From Chloroflexota bacterium (GTDB lineage: Bacteria; Chloroflexota; Dehalococcoidia; Lucifugimonadales; JACPCK01): DNA of 48,584 nucleotides. Shown piece by piece: positions 23,764-34,341 of this stretch. The translations under genes and the position numbers were made by a program. The stretch covers positions 1 through 48,584 of the forward strand of contig JACPCK010000045.1 in assembly GCA_016179845.1 (NCBI GenBank). The letters run 5' to 3'. The notes under the pieces were generated by a model. It made no database searches. It was not told the DNA's origin and saw nothing but the letters and a program-made list of their open reading frames with translations. Each line of letters opens with the position of its first letter. Positions within the stretch are counted from its first letter, which is position 1.

Positions 23764-26649
23764 ATGGAGAAGGTAAAGAGCAAGGCTAAACAAAGGACCA
23801 CCGAGCCCCGTCCCTCTGTCAAGAGGCGTAAGCCTCAAGCTGGCACCAAGTGGGTGTACGCCTTCAGCGAAGGCCACGGCGGCATGAGGGACCTTCTTGG
23901 CGGCAAGGGAGCCGGCCTCGCTGAGATGACCAGGGCAGGCCTGCCCGTCCCTCCCGGATTCACCATCACCACGGAGGCCTGCAACACTTTCTACAGCGCC
24001 GGAAAAGAGTTCCCACCCGGCATGTGGGACCAGACGCTGGAGGCCCTGAAGATGGTAGAGAAGGAGACGGGCAAGACCCTCGGCTTCCCAGCTAGCCCGC
24101 TCCTGCTCTCTGTCCGGTCCGGGTCCAAGTTCTCCATGCCCGGCATGATGGACACCGTCCTCAACCTGGGCCTCAACGACGACACCCTGAAGGGGCTCAT
24201 CGAGCTCACCCAGAATAGCCGCTTTGCCTACGACGCCTACCGGCGCTTCATCCAGATGTTTGGCCGAATCGTCATGGGCATCGACGCCAGCCACTTTGAG
24301 AGGGTCTGGGAGGAGTACAAGAGTCAGACGGGTGTGAAACGGAATGAGGAGCCTTCTCCAGAGCACCTGGACGCCATAGTTCTCCGCTTCAAGGCGCTGG
24401 TGAAAGAGAAGACCGGAACGGCTTTCCCCACGGACCCCTATGAGCAGCTAGGCCAGGCCATCAAGGCCGTCTTCGCTAGCTGGAACAACAAGAGGGCCAT
24501 CGACTACCGCAACTTTAACAGGATCCCCCACAACCTGGGTACTGCCATTAACGTGCAGATCATGGTCTTTGGGAACTTGGGCGAAGACAGCGGCACCGGA
24601 GTCGCCTTCACCCGGGACCCCTCCACAGGGGAGAAGGTGCTTTACGGAGAATACCTGATCAACGCCCAGGGAGAGGACGTTGTGGCCGGCATCCGCACCC
24701 CCAAGAAGCTGTCCCAGCTTGCCGACGATATGCCTCGGGTCTACCACCAGTTCGCTGAGATAGCCAAGCGCCTGGAAACCCGCTTCAGAGACGCCCAGGA
24801 CCTGGAGTTCACTGTCGAGCGGGGCAAGCTGTACATGCTACAGACTCGCTCCGCCAAGAGGAGCGCGCCTGCCGCCGTCAAGATGGCTGTGGATATGGCC
24901 AATGAAGGCCTCATCTCCAGGGAGGAGGCCCTCCAAAGGGTCGAGCCCACCCACGTTGTCCAGTTGCTCCTTCCCCGTTTCGACGAGGGCGCCAAGGGGA
25001 AGGCTGTTCAGGAGGGTAGACTCCTGGCCGTAGGCCTCAACGCCTCTCCCGGCGCCTGTAGCGGCAAGGCCGTCTTCGACGCCTCTCGCGCCGAGGAGAT
25101 GGGCCTCCTGGGCGAAAACGTCGTTCTGGTACGGCCCGAGACCAGCCCTGACGATGTCCACGGCATCATCAGGGCCAGCGGCGTCCTCACCGCCAGGGGC
25201 GGCGCCACCAGCCACGCCGCCGTCGTAACGAGAGGCCTGGGCAAGCCCTGTGTGGCCGGTTGTGAGTCCATCACTGTAGACCCTGAGAGACGCCTCTTCA
25301 CCGTCGATGGCAAGATAACCCGTGAGAACGACATCATCAGCATCGACGGCACCAGCGGTCAGGTCTTCCAGGGCGCCATCCCCACCATTGCCACCCAGTT
25401 CACGGAGCAGAAAGACCTGGTAACCCTCCTGCAGTGGGCCAACCAGGTAAAGCGGCTCGGCGTCTGGGCCAACGCCGACTACCCTAGGGACGCAAAACGG
25501 GCTGTCGAGTTTGGCGCCGAAGGCATCGGCCTCTGCCGTACCGAGCACATGTTCTTCGAGGAGGAGCGCCTCCCCATCGTCCGCCAGATGATCCTGGCCG
25601 CCCCTGAGGCCGCCAGCGCCATCGCCCGGGGAAAAGAGACCCCCGCACTACTACAGTACCGGATAGCCCTGGAGAAGCTTCTGGCGTTTCAGGTCTCAGA
25701 TTTCAAAGGTATCTTCCAGGCCATGGGTAACAGGCCTGTCATCATCCGCCTACTCGACCCACCCCTCCACGAGTTCCTCCCCAGGTTTGATGACCTCTTG
25801 CGGGAGACCCTCGTACTTCGCCTCCTGGAACGGTATCCTGAGCTGCGCAAGGAGGAGACATACCGCTGGTTCCTCGACGAAAAGCTCCTGGACCAGGAGA
25901 CGGTCCAGCGCCTGCGAGCCGGCGATACAGGCCTCATACGGGAGCGCCAGGACCTCCTCAGAACCGTAGACAGCATGCGGGAGGCCAACCCCATGATGGG
26001 CCTGCGGGGCTGCCGCCTGGGCCTCATATTCCCAGGCCTCAACGAGATGCAGGTGCGGGCCATCATGATCGCTGCCTGTGCCCTGGCCAAGGAAGGCGTC
26101 GATGTCCACCCTGAGATTATGATCCCCCTCGTTGGCCACGCCAACGAGTTGCAGATTATCCGCCAGCAGTTGGATAAGGTGGCCTCCCAGGTCCAGGAGG
26201 AGATGGGTATAAAGGTCCCCTACAAGTTCGGCACCATGATTGAGGTGCCTCGCGCTGCCCTCACCGCCGATGCCATTGCCCAGTACGCTGAGTTCTTCAG
26301 CTTCGGCACCAACGACCTCACCCAGACTACCTACGGCTACAGCCGGGACGACGCCGAAGGAAAGTTCCTCCTCCAGTACGTGAACCGCAAGATCCTTCCG
26401 GATAACCCCTTCCAGGTCCTGGACCGTGAGGGCGTAGGAAAGCTCATGGAGATGGCTGTGAGCCAGGGCCGCAAGACCCGGCCAGACCTGGAGGTGGGTA
26501 TCTGTGGTGAGCATGGAGGGGACCCCTCAAGCATCGAGTTCTGCCATCGCCTGGGACTGAACTACGTCAGCGCCTCTCCCTTCCGAGTGCCGGTGGCACG
26601 CCTGGCTGCGGCCCAGGCCGCCCTTGCCTCCGCAGAAAAGGATAGGTAG
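23764..26649 (+). CDS. ppdK: Pyruvate, phosphate dikinase
   Basis: A protein of about 961 aa. It interconverts pyruvate + ATP + Pi with PEP + AMP + PPi, supporting gluconeogenesis or PPi-linked glycolysis. The N-terminal ATP-grasp domain contains LLGGKGAGLAEMTRAGLPVPPGF. The phosphohistidine domain at ~residue 475 has GGATSHAAVVTRGLGKPCVAG, with the phosphorylated His. The C-terminal TIM barrel has GIGLCRTEHMFF and GICGEHGGDPSSIEFCH with the catalytic Cys. There are two possible starts: ATG 23764 (chosen) or GTG 23746. The length is slightly over the usual 870-900 because of a basic N-terminal extension (EKVKSKAKQRT). No regulatory PPDK kinase gene is nearby. Confidence 0.96.
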   Translation: MEKVKSKAKQRTTEPRPSVKRRKPQAGTKWVYAFSEGHGGMRDLLGGKGAGLAEMTRAGLPVPPGFTITTEACNTFYSAGKEFPPGMWDQTLEALKMVEKETGKTLGFPASPLLLSVRSGSKFSMPGMMDTVLNLGLNDDTLKGLIELTQNSRFAYDAYRRFIQMFGRIVMGIDASHFERVWEEYKSQTGVKRNEEPSPEHLDAIVLRFKALVKEKTGTAFPTDPYEQLGQAIKAVFASWNNKRAIDYRNFNRIPHNLGTAINVQIMVFGNLGEDSGTGVAFTRDPSTGEKVLYGEYLINAQGEDVVAGIRTPKKLSQLADDMPRVYHQFAEIAKRLETRFRDAQDLEFTVERGKLYMLQTRSAKRSAPAAVKMAVDMANEGLISREEALQRVEPTHVVQLLLPRFDEGAKGKAVQEGRLLAVGLNASPGACSGKAVFDASRAEEMGLLGENVVLVRPETSPDDVHGIIRASGVLTARGGATSHAAVVTRGLGKPCVAGCESITVDPERRLFTVDGKITRENDIISIDGTSGQVFQGAIPTIATQFTEQKDLVTLLQWANQVKRLGVWANADYPRDAKRAVEFGAEGIGLCRTEHMFFEEERLPIVRQMILAAPEAASAIARGKETPALLQYRIALEKLLAFQVSDFKGIFQAMGNRPVIIRLLDPPLHEFLPRFDDLLRETLVLRLLERYPELRKEETYRWFLDEKLLDQETVQRLRAGDTGLIRERQDLLRTVDSMREANPMMGLRGCRLGLIFPGLNEMQVRAIMIAACALAKEGVDVHPEIMIPLVGHANELQIIRQQLDKVASQVQEEMGIKVPYKFGTMIEVPRAALTADAIAQYAEFFSFGTNDLTQTTYGYSRDDAEGKFLLQYVNRKILPDNPFQVLDREGVGKLMEMAVSQGRKTRPDLEVGICGEHGGDPSSIEFCHRLGLNYVSASPFRVPVARLAAAQAALASAEKDR

Positions 26650-26676
26650 CTCGCCAGAGCCCTGGCCCTGAAAGAG

Positions 26677-27777
26677 GTGACCTTGCCCCGTTTTTCTCAC
26701 ATGGTTCAGCAGGCAGTCCGCCAGCGGCTTGCTGCCCGTGACGCCGCGCTCTCCCCCTTCGCCATGAGGGAGACCACAAGCCTGGGCCGCACCCTGCCCG
26801 AGGAGGCCCCCAGCCTGCGGGGAGAGTACCAGCGGGATAGGGACAGGATCGTTCACAGCAAGGCCTTCCGCCGCCTCAAGCACAAGACCCAGGTCTTCAT
26901 CGCGCCCGCGGGAGACCACTTCGTTACTCGCCTCACCCACACCCTGGAGGTGGCCCAGGTGGGCCGCACCATCGCCCGCGCCCTCAACCTCAACGAGGAC
27001 CTGGTAGAGGCCATGGCCCTCGGCCATGACCTGGGCCACACACCCTTCGGCCATGTTGGGGAGCAGGCCCTGGACCACCTCTCCCCCGGCGGCTTCCGCC
27101 ACAGCCAGCAGAGCCTCCGAGTCGTGGACCTCCTGGAGAAGGAGGGAGAGGGCCTGAACCTGACCCGCGAGACCAGGCAGGGCATCCTCAACCACTCCAA
27201 GCCCCGCGACGACCTCCTCCGGCTGGAGTCCGATGACCTGACCCTGGAGACCCAGGTCTGCCGCCTTGCCGACGCGGTAGCCTATATCAACCACGATATC
27301 GGCGATGCCCTCAGGGCAGGTCTGATACAGCAGGAAGACCTCCCCAGGCAGGCTGTAGCCCTCCTCGGCCAGCGCCACTCCGAAAGGATCAACACCCTGG
27401 TGGTGGACATTGTGGAAAGCTCATGGGCCGCCACCGGAGAGGTCCCCCTCTCCCCCGAGACCCGCCCGGCCATAACCATGAGCCCGCCGGTGGCCCAGGC
27501 TGTCAACCTCCTCCGGGAGTTCATGTTCCAGGCCGTCTACATCCCTGCCAGCAGCGGCCCCGAAGGGGTGGTCGCCAACCGCCTCATCAACCTCCTGTAC
27601 CATCACTTCCTTCAGCACCCGCAGGAGCTGCCGTCCGCCCTGGCTAAAGAAGACCAACCCCTGGAGCAGCGTGTCGTAGACCACGTAGCCAGTATGACAG
27701 ACCAGTTTGCCCTTCTTCTGGCAGAGAGGTCCTGGCCCGGCTCCACAGACAGAGTTTTCAGCGGCAGGCTGCTATAA
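26677..27777 (+). CDS. dGTPase-like HD-domain triphosphohydrolase
   Basis: A 366-aa protein of the dgt-like family, which hydrolyses dNTPs to deoxynucleosides and triphosphate. GEYQRDRDRIVHSKAFRRLKHKTQVF is the typical N-terminal region, shared in part with all members. The HD metal site comprises His in RLTHTLEVAQVGR and the pair in ALGHDLGHTPFGHVGEQAL; the final Asp lies in LADAVAYINHDIGDA. It has the shorter dGTPase-like (type 2) length. The start is uncertain: GTG 26677 or TTG 26683, just after AAAGAGGTGA. It lies 27 bp after ppdK and directly before dnaG, an arrangement also seen in other bacteria. Confidence 0.92.
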   Translation: MTLPRFSHMVQQAVRQRLAARDAALSPFAMRETTSLGRTLPEEAPSLRGEYQRDRDRIVHSKAFRRLKHKTQVFIAPAGDHFVTRLTHTLEVAQVGRTIARALNLNEDLVEAMALGHDLGHTPFGHVGEQALDHLSPGGFRHSQQSLRVVDLLEKEGEGLNLTRETRQGILNHSKPRDDLLRLESDDLTLETQVCRLADAVAYINHDIGDALRAGLIQQEDLPRQAVALLGQRHSERINTLVVDIVESSWAATGEVPLSPETRPAITMSPPVAQAVNLLREFMFQAVYIPASSGPEGVVANRLINLLYHHFLQHPQELPSALAKEDQPLEQRVVDHVASMTDQFALLLAERSWPGSTDRVFSGRLL

Positions 27778-27778
27778 T
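27771..27778 (+). promoter_or_regulatory. Extended -10 promoter in front of dnaG
   Basis: TGC-TATAAT (TATAAT 27773-27778) overlaps the end of the dGTPase-like gene, whose stop codon is TAA within the same box. Only 5 nt separate it from the GTG at 27784 and 17 nt from the ATG at 27796. dnaG transcription can therefore start next to its own initiation codon. Confidence 0.5.
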
Positions 27779-27783
27779 CTAGG

Positions 27784-29646
27784 GTGGCAGGGGTGATGGC
27801 TCTTATTCAGGAGATCAAAGGCCGGGCTGACCTGGTGGAGGTGGTCTCCTCCTATGTCTCTCTCCATCCCTCTGGCAAGAACTTCAAGGCCCTCTGCCCC
27901 TTCCATGCAGAGAAGACCCCCTCTTTCTACGTCTTCCCCGACCGCCAGGCCTGGCGATGCTTTGGCGCCTGTGCATCAGGCGGCGACGTCGTCTCCTTTG
28001 TCATGCGGGCGGAAGGAGCCCCTTTCGCCGAGGCTCTGAAGTCACTGGCCCGACGCCTTGGCATCAGCCTCACCACCAGGAGCAGGGACCCTTATGAGGA
28101 GCTGTTCCGGGCCAATGATGCCACAGCCCAGTTCTTTCACCAGCACCTGCTCACCTCCCCAGAAGGCAGGGAGGTCCTGGCTTACGTTCGACACCGCGGC
28201 CTCTCGCCAGCCACCGTCAGCGAGTTCAGGCTGGGGCTCAGCCCTTCGGCTCCAGGCGACCTGTTGAAACGCCATCTCATAGACCAAGGCCTCTCCGAGG
28301 GGGTCCTTTTCCAGGCAGGGCTTCTAGTCCAGGGCCCCGACAATACCACCAGGGAACTCTTCCACCGCCGTCTCATGTTCCCTATATGGGACGCCCGTGG
28401 CCGCGTTGTCGGCTTCGCCGGCCGCTCCCTGGACGGCTCCGAGCCTAAGTACATGAACTCCCCCAGGACACCTCTCTTCGACAAAGGCCACCTCCTCTAT
28501 GGGCTGGATCGGGCCCTCAGAAGCATCCGCGACGTTGGCACAGGTGTAATAGTAGAAGGATATATGGATGTCATCGTGGCCCACCAGGAAGGTTTTAGCA
28601 ACGTCGTCGCCTCTATGGGCACATCCATCACCGAACACCAGGCCGCTGCCATCGGCGAGGTCGCCAAGGTCGTCGTCCTGGCCCTGGACCCAGACACCGC
28701 CGGCCAGGAAGCGACCCTCAGGAGCATCGAGTCTTCCTGGAGGCTCTTTGATCGGCCAGCCCCACTCTCCCAGCCCGCAGGCAGGCCTGCCCTCTTCGAG
28801 CAGCCTTCCAGGCCCTCCCTCAAGGTAGCTCTTCTCCCCCAGGGTCAGGACCCCGATGAGATCATCCTAGAAGATAAGGCAGTATGGCAACGGGCCGTCC
28901 AGGAAGCCCGCCCTGTTCTGGACTTCCTCATGGATCTTCTGCCCTCCCGTTATAACCTTGGGAGCCCTGAAGGGAAACTCCAGGCCAGCCAGCAACTCCT
29001 TCCTCTCATCACCTCCATGACCAACCCCTTCGAGCAGGACCACTACCTGAGGAAGCTGGCAGACCTCCTGCAGGTCTCCCCCACCCTTTTGAAGGCTGCC
29101 TTTGCGCTCCCTACCAGGGTGCCTTCAGTCGCCAGACCCAGGAGCCGGAGACCCCCTTCTCGTGACGCCGAAACAGGCGCAGTGAATAGGGCGCCGACAG
29201 GCTCCCTGGCTACCTTGCCACAGGCTGCGCGAGACCCGCTGGAAGAGTTCTGCCTTTTCCTGTTGCTGCGCTATCCAGACCTGCGGGACAAGGCCGCTTC
29301 CCTCAAGGCCGAATGCTTCCAAAAAGAGGAGAACCGCCAACTCTTTACCACAGCGATTGCTTGTTCTAAGATTGATATGGAGTCCCTGGACAAGACGTTG
29401 CAGGAGCACTTGGAGCTCCTCCTCAAGAGAGAGCACCTTCTCCTCGATTCCCGTGAGAGGGAAGAGGCCTTTGATGAGTGCGCCCGTCGGCTCGACGAGA
29501 GGCACCTCAGGGAGATGAAGCTCCAGGAGCACCATCTCCTGTCTTCAGAGCCTTTGGGTCCGCCAACTGAGGAGGTCATCCTGTCCGTAAACAGGCGGCT
29601 ACATGAGGTATTCGCACGCAGAAGTAAGAGCTTTAGAGGCGGGTGA
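27784..29646 (+). CDS. dnaG: DNA primase
   Basis: A protein of about 620 aa that makes RNA primers at the replication fork. The CHC2 zinc domain has LCPFHAEKTPSFYVFPDR followed by WRCFGACASGGD, where the last two zinc ligands are spaced CxxxC. The catalytic core contains FPIWDARGRVVGFAGRSL, the Toprim EGYMDVIVAHQEGF and VVLALDPDTAGQEA (Glu and DxD metal ligands). The C-terminal helicase-binding region is leucine-rich. The start is uncertain between GTG 27784, GTG 27793 and ATG 27796. sigA follows after 7 bp, the classic dnaG-rpoD arrangement. Confidence 0.95.
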   Translation: MAGVMALIQEIKGRADLVEVVSSYVSLHPSGKNFKALCPFHAEKTPSFYVFPDRQAWRCFGACASGGDVVSFVMRAEGAPFAEALKSLARRLGISLTTRSRDPYEELFRANDATAQFFHQHLLTSPEGREVLAYVRHRGLSPATVSEFRLGLSPSAPGDLLKRHLIDQGLSEGVLFQAGLLVQGPDNTTRELFHRRLMFPIWDARGRVVGFAGRSLDGSEPKYMNSPRTPLFDKGHLLYGLDRALRSIRDVGTGVIVEGYMDVIVAHQEGFSNVVASMGTSITEHQAAAIGEVAKVVVLALDPDTAGQEATLRSIESSWRLFDRPAPLSQPAGRPALFEQPSRPSLKVALLPQGQDPDEIILEDKAVWQRAVQEARPVLDFLMDLLPSRYNLGSPEGKLQASQQLLPLITSMTNPFEQDHYLRKLADLLQVSPTLLKAAFALPTRVPSVARPRSRRPPSRDAETGAVNRAPTGSLATLPQAARDPLEEFCLFLLLRYPDLRDKAASLKAECFQKEENRQLFTTAIACSKIDMESLDKTLQEHLELLLKREHLLLDSREREEAFDECARRLDERHLREMKLQEHHLLSSEPLGPPTEEVILSVNRRLHEVFARRSKSFRGG

Positions 29647-29653
29647 CAAGTAA

Positions 29654-31252
<1,599 letters not shown>

Positions 31253-31563
31253 GCGGCCCAGTCTCTTCTCAGGACAAACTAGTATGCTCTGCCTCCCCTT
31301 TTTCAGCAGCCTGCCAGGTTAGTGTGGGGCCAGCATCCCCAGGACACCCTTAGAGACCGCCGCCCACAACCAGTGCGGACTCCACCTGGAGGCCGTTTTG
31401 GATGCCAGAACCTTGTCAAAAGTATTAGGAATAGTGTGAGAAAACTCTGAGAAATGTTCATGTTTTGGGGTTATTAACAGCTTGACCTTATGTTACAATC
31501 GGCCTCGCCATTTCATAGGTGGCCTGAAACTGCATCCGACAGGTCAAAGTACGAAAAGGCACT
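31253..31563 (+). other. 311-bp intergenic region with putative rsmD promoter
   Basis: No gene is visible. The right part is AT-richer than its surroundings. A -10-like TACAAT at 31494-31499 has TTATTA 17 bp upstream as a weak -35. A TTGACC at 31482 lies too close to that -10 to pair with it. No convincing rho-independent terminator is seen after the sigma factor gene. Confidence 0.45.
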
Positions 31564-32118
31564 ATGTTGCTGTCAGTCATGCCCCGTCAAAGGCATACCC
31601 CCAGTTCCGCACGGAACAGGCCTTCCCTCAGGCCTACTTCTAGCCGGGTGCGCTCTGCTCTCTTCTCCATCATCGGAGCAAAAGTGGAGGGGGCCACGGT
31701 CTTGGACCTCTTCGCCGGTACCGGCGCCCTCGGCCTTGAGGCCCTCAGCAGAGGCGCCTCCAGAGCCGATTTCGTGGAATCAGACGCCAGGCTCTGCTCC
31801 GCCCTCCAGGCCCGCCTCCAGGACTCGGGCTACCGCGACCAGGCCCGAGTCTTCCACTCCCGCGTGGAGAAGGCCCTGGGTCTCCTCTCCGGCCCCTACG
31901 ACCTGGTGCTTCTAGACCCTCCATACGACTACCCAGCAGCACCTGTGCTGGAACGTCTGGCCCGAAGCACGCTCCTCGCCCCTGTCGGCTGGGTGGTCCT
32001 GGAGCACTCCTCAAGGACGGAGCCGGAACAGTCCTTCAACAAGCTGGTGCTGGCCAAGCGCCGCCGACACGGCGATACCTCCCTGTCTATCTACGCAGAG
32101 GACGCCATCCTATGGTGA
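31564..32118 (+). CDS. rsmD: 16S rRNA (guanine966-N2)-methyltransferase
   Basis: A protein of about 184 aa that methylates G966 of 16S rRNA using S-adenosylmethionine. RPTSSRVRSALFSIIG is the family's N-terminal signature, VLDLFAGTGALGLEALSRGA the SAM-binding motif I, and VLLDPPYDYP the catalytic DPPY motif. The usual opening (MRVIAGxxKGRxL) is replaced by a divergent basic stretch, so the N-terminus is atypical. The start could be ATG 31564 or 31579. It overlaps coaD by 7 bp, the common rsmD-coaD pair. Confidence 0.93.
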   Translation: MLLSVMPRQRHTPSSARNRPSLRPTSSRVRSALFSIIGAKVEGATVLDLFAGTGALGLEALSRGASRADFVESDARLCSALQARLQDSGYRDQARVFHSRVEKALGLLSGPYDLVLLDPPYDYPAAPVLERLARSTLLAPVGWVVLEHSSRTEPEQSFNKLVLAKRRRHGDTSLSIYAEDAILW

Positions 32119-32591
32119 TCGCCATATACCCGGGCACCTTCGACCCGGTGACCAACGGCCACGTTGACATAGCCAACCGGGCCTCCAGGATCTTCGACAC
32201 CCTCTACGTGGCTGTCTATGACCTTTCCGCCAAGACCCTCCTCTTCGACACTACGGAGAGGGTAGCCTTTTTCACCAAGGCCGCCGAACACCTGCCCAAT
32301 GTCAAGGTCATGCCGTACGCCGGCCTTACCGTTGATCTTGCACACCGCCTCGGAGCCGCGGTCATCGTCCGCGGGCTCCGGGCTGGAGCCGACTTCGAAT
32401 ACGAGTTTGAGATGGCCCTCATGACGAAGCATCTGGCTCCCGAGATAGAGTACGTCTCCTTCATGAGCAGTCTGGAGTACCAGTTCCTCAGCTCCACCCT
32501 CTTGAAAGAGGTGGCACGCCTCAAGGGAAACGTTGAAAGCCTTGTCCCGGCCCACGTGGCCCGTGCGCTTAGGGAGAAGCTTCAAACTTAG
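32112..32591 (+). CDS. coaD: Phosphopantetheine adenylyltransferase
   Basis: A 159-aa hexameric nucleotidyltransferase for the penultimate step of coenzyme A synthesis. YPGTFDPVTNGHVDIANRA carries the (T/H)xGH nucleotide-binding motif. VIVRGLRAGADFEYEFEMALMTKHL is the family's central signature. FLSSTLLKEVARLKGNV is the C-terminal ISSTxxKE motif. The length is standard. It is translationally coupled to rsmD. Confidence 0.97.
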   Translation: MVIAIYPGTFDPVTNGHVDIANRASRIFDTLYVAVYDLSAKTLLFDTTERVAFFTKAAEHLPNVKVMPYAGLTVDLAHRLGAAVIVRGLRAGADFEYEFEMALMTKHLAPEIEYVSFMSSLEYQFLSSTLLKEVARLKGNVESLVPAHVARALREKLQT

Positions 32592-32621
32592 GCCGCAAGG
32601 CCCTAGATGAAAGGAGTCCCC

Positions 32622-33152
32622 ATGGAGATACTTACCCTCATAGACCGCCTGGAGAACCTGGTCACCTCGGCATCACGGGTCCCCGCTACCCACAAGGTCA
32701 TCCTGGACCTGGAGCGTGTCCTCTCCCTGGTCGACCAGCTACGTTTGGGCGTCCCCAAGGACGTCCAAGACGCGGAGCAGATCCTGGCCAAGAAGGAGAC
32801 CCTCCTGAACCATGCCCTCATGGAGGCTCGGCGCATCAAGACCTCCGCCGAAGAGGAGTCCCGCTCACGAGTGGACCAGAGCGAGATAGTAAAAGGGGCC
32901 AACCGGCGCGCCGAGCAGACCCTCGCTGAGGCCAAAGCCAAGGCCGACGAGATGGTGAAGGCAGTCCAGGACCACGCTCAGAAGGTCCGCCAGGATGCAA
33001 ACACCTACGCCCAGGACCGGATAGCTGATTCCAACAACTACGCCCGCGACGTCCTCTACAGCCTGGAGCAGCAGCTTTCCAACCTACTCGGCAGCATCCG
33101 CCGTGGCCTGGATGTCCTGGATGTGGAGCGGGAAGAGCTAGAGGTCAAGTAG
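32622..33152 (+). CDS. Coiled-coil protein (DivIVA/ATP-synthase-b-like appearance), unknown
   Basis: A 176-aa protein. ATG 32622 is favoured because AAAGGAG lies 5 nt before it; ATG 32607 contains that site downstream. It is almost wholly helical and charged, with long heptad runs from about residue 55 to 160 (AKKETLLNHALMEARRIKTS, AEAKAKADEMVKAVQDHAQK). This resembles the coiled-coil part of DivIVA-like or F-ATPase b-like proteins, without their membrane anchor. Such a gene follows coaD in some bacterial genomes. A cytoskeletal or scaffolding role is only a guess. The 16-bp gap from coaD suggests one operon. Confidence 0.75.
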   Translation: MEILTLIDRLENLVTSASRVPATHKVILDLERVLSLVDQLRLGVPKDVQDAEQILAKKETLLNHALMEARRIKTSAEEESRSRVDQSEIVKGANRRAEQTLAEAKAKADEMVKAVQDHAQKVRQDANTYAQDRIADSNNYARDVLYSLEQQLSNLLGSIRRGLDVLDVEREELEVK

Positions 33153-33236
33153 CGTCAAAGCCGCCACAGCCTGCGCCTTCCGGCTTTCCCGGGGACACCA
33201 CAGACCCTTTGTCGGGGAGCCGTCCTGCGCGCTTGG

Positions 33237-33265
33237 TTGAAGCCTTCCGCGTCTCCTGTTACACT
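33237..33265 (+). promoter_or_regulatory. Promoter of the luciferase-like oxidoreductase gene
   Basis: TTGAAG (33237-33242), a 17-bp spacer and TACACT (33260-33265). This predicts a start near 33272 and a leader of about 70 nt before the ATG at 33343. Confidence 0.5.
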
Positions 33266-33342
33266 CCTCCTGTTCCATCACATTACATGGGGCCTATCCA
33301 CTAATGGCCCTCACGGCCCAGCAGTGCGTCAAGGAGGTAGCA

Positions 33343-34296
33343 ATGGCTCAAAAGCGCATCGGGGTAGCCGCCATGGGTGGCGACAGCCGGGCTGTCCTGG
33401 ACCGCATCATCCTGCTGGAGCGCATGGGAATACCTGCCGCCTGGCTCACTACCGGAGGCACAATGCCTGATGGCATCACCCTCTTCGCCGCCGCCGCAGC
33501 CCGCACGGAGCGCATACTACTGGGGACCTGCATCACGCCGACCTGGCCCCGCCACCCCCTGGTAACAGTCCAGCAGACCCAGGTAGTCGCCCACCTGGCG
33601 CCCGGCCGCTTCCGCCTCGGCGTGGGACCCAGCCACAAAGCCAGCATGGAGCAACTATACGGCTTCAAGTACCATACCCCCCTCACCCACCTACGCGAGT
33701 ACATTCATATCGTGAAAAAGCTCCTTCATGAAGGAGCTGTGGACTTCGACGGCAAGCATTTCCACGCCCACGCCAAGCTTGCCACTCCATTGCCAGACAT
33801 CCCCATCATGGCCTCTGCCCTCCGTAGCAAGTCCTACGAGCTATGCGGTGAGCTGGCCGATGGCGCCATTAGCTGGGTCTGCCCCGGCGCCTACCTGCGG
33901 GATGTAGCCCTGCCGGCCATGGTCACCGGCGCCCGAAAAGCTGGTCGCCCTACTCCCCCGCTTATTGTGCACGCCCCAGTTTGCGTCCACGACAGCTTGC
34001 AGGAGGCCCACGCGGCTGCCAGAGAGCAATTGGGTAACTATCCCAGGTCTTTCCTGTACCAGCAGATGTTCGTCGCCGCCGGCTTCCCCGAGGCCACCGA
34101 AGGCTCCTGGAGCGACCGAATGCTCGACGCCGTCGTGTTGGCGGGAAACGAGCAAAAGGTAGGCGCCAGACTTCGCCAGCTTTTCGACTGGGGAGCCACC
34201 GAGATCATTGCCCACCCCATAGGCGCCGGCAGGGACGCTCGAGCCTCCATTCAGCGCACCCTGGAGCTGGTGGCCGCCGTCAGCCGCTCTCTATAG
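33343..34296 (+). CDS. Luciferase-like (LLM class) flavin/F420-dependent oxidoreductase
   Basis: A 317-aa protein. ATG 33343 is chosen because AAGGAGG is 7 nt upstream; an in-frame ATG at 33304 has none. The TIM barrel of the bacterial luciferase family is evident. KRIGVAAMGGDSRAVLDRIILLERMG opens it, ERILLGTCITPTWPRHPLVT and HLAPGRFRLGVGPSH are the flavin-site signatures, and IPIMASALRSKSYELCGELADGAISW is the later strand. In Actinobacteria and Chloroflexota many relatives use coenzyme F420, but FMN cannot be excluded. The substrate is unknown. It stands as a single gene convergent with the UspA-like gene. Confidence 0.88.
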   Translation: MAQKRIGVAAMGGDSRAVLDRIILLERMGIPAAWLTTGGTMPDGITLFAAAAARTERILLGTCITPTWPRHPLVTVQQTQVVAHLAPGRFRLGVGPSHKASMEQLYGFKYHTPLTHLREYIHIVKKLLHEGAVDFDGKHFHAHAKLATPLPDIPIMASALRSKSYELCGELADGAISWVCPGAYLRDVALPAMVTGARKAGRPTPPLIVHAPVCVHDSLQEAHAAAREQLGNYPRSFLYQQMFVAAGFPEATEGSWSDRMLDAVVLAGNEQKVGARLRQLFDWGATEIIAHPIGAGRDARASIQRTLELVAAVSRSL

Positions 34297-34341
34297 GGGC
34301 CGCTGCGCCACCTGGACGCCTCGCCCCCGCTCAGGGCTGGC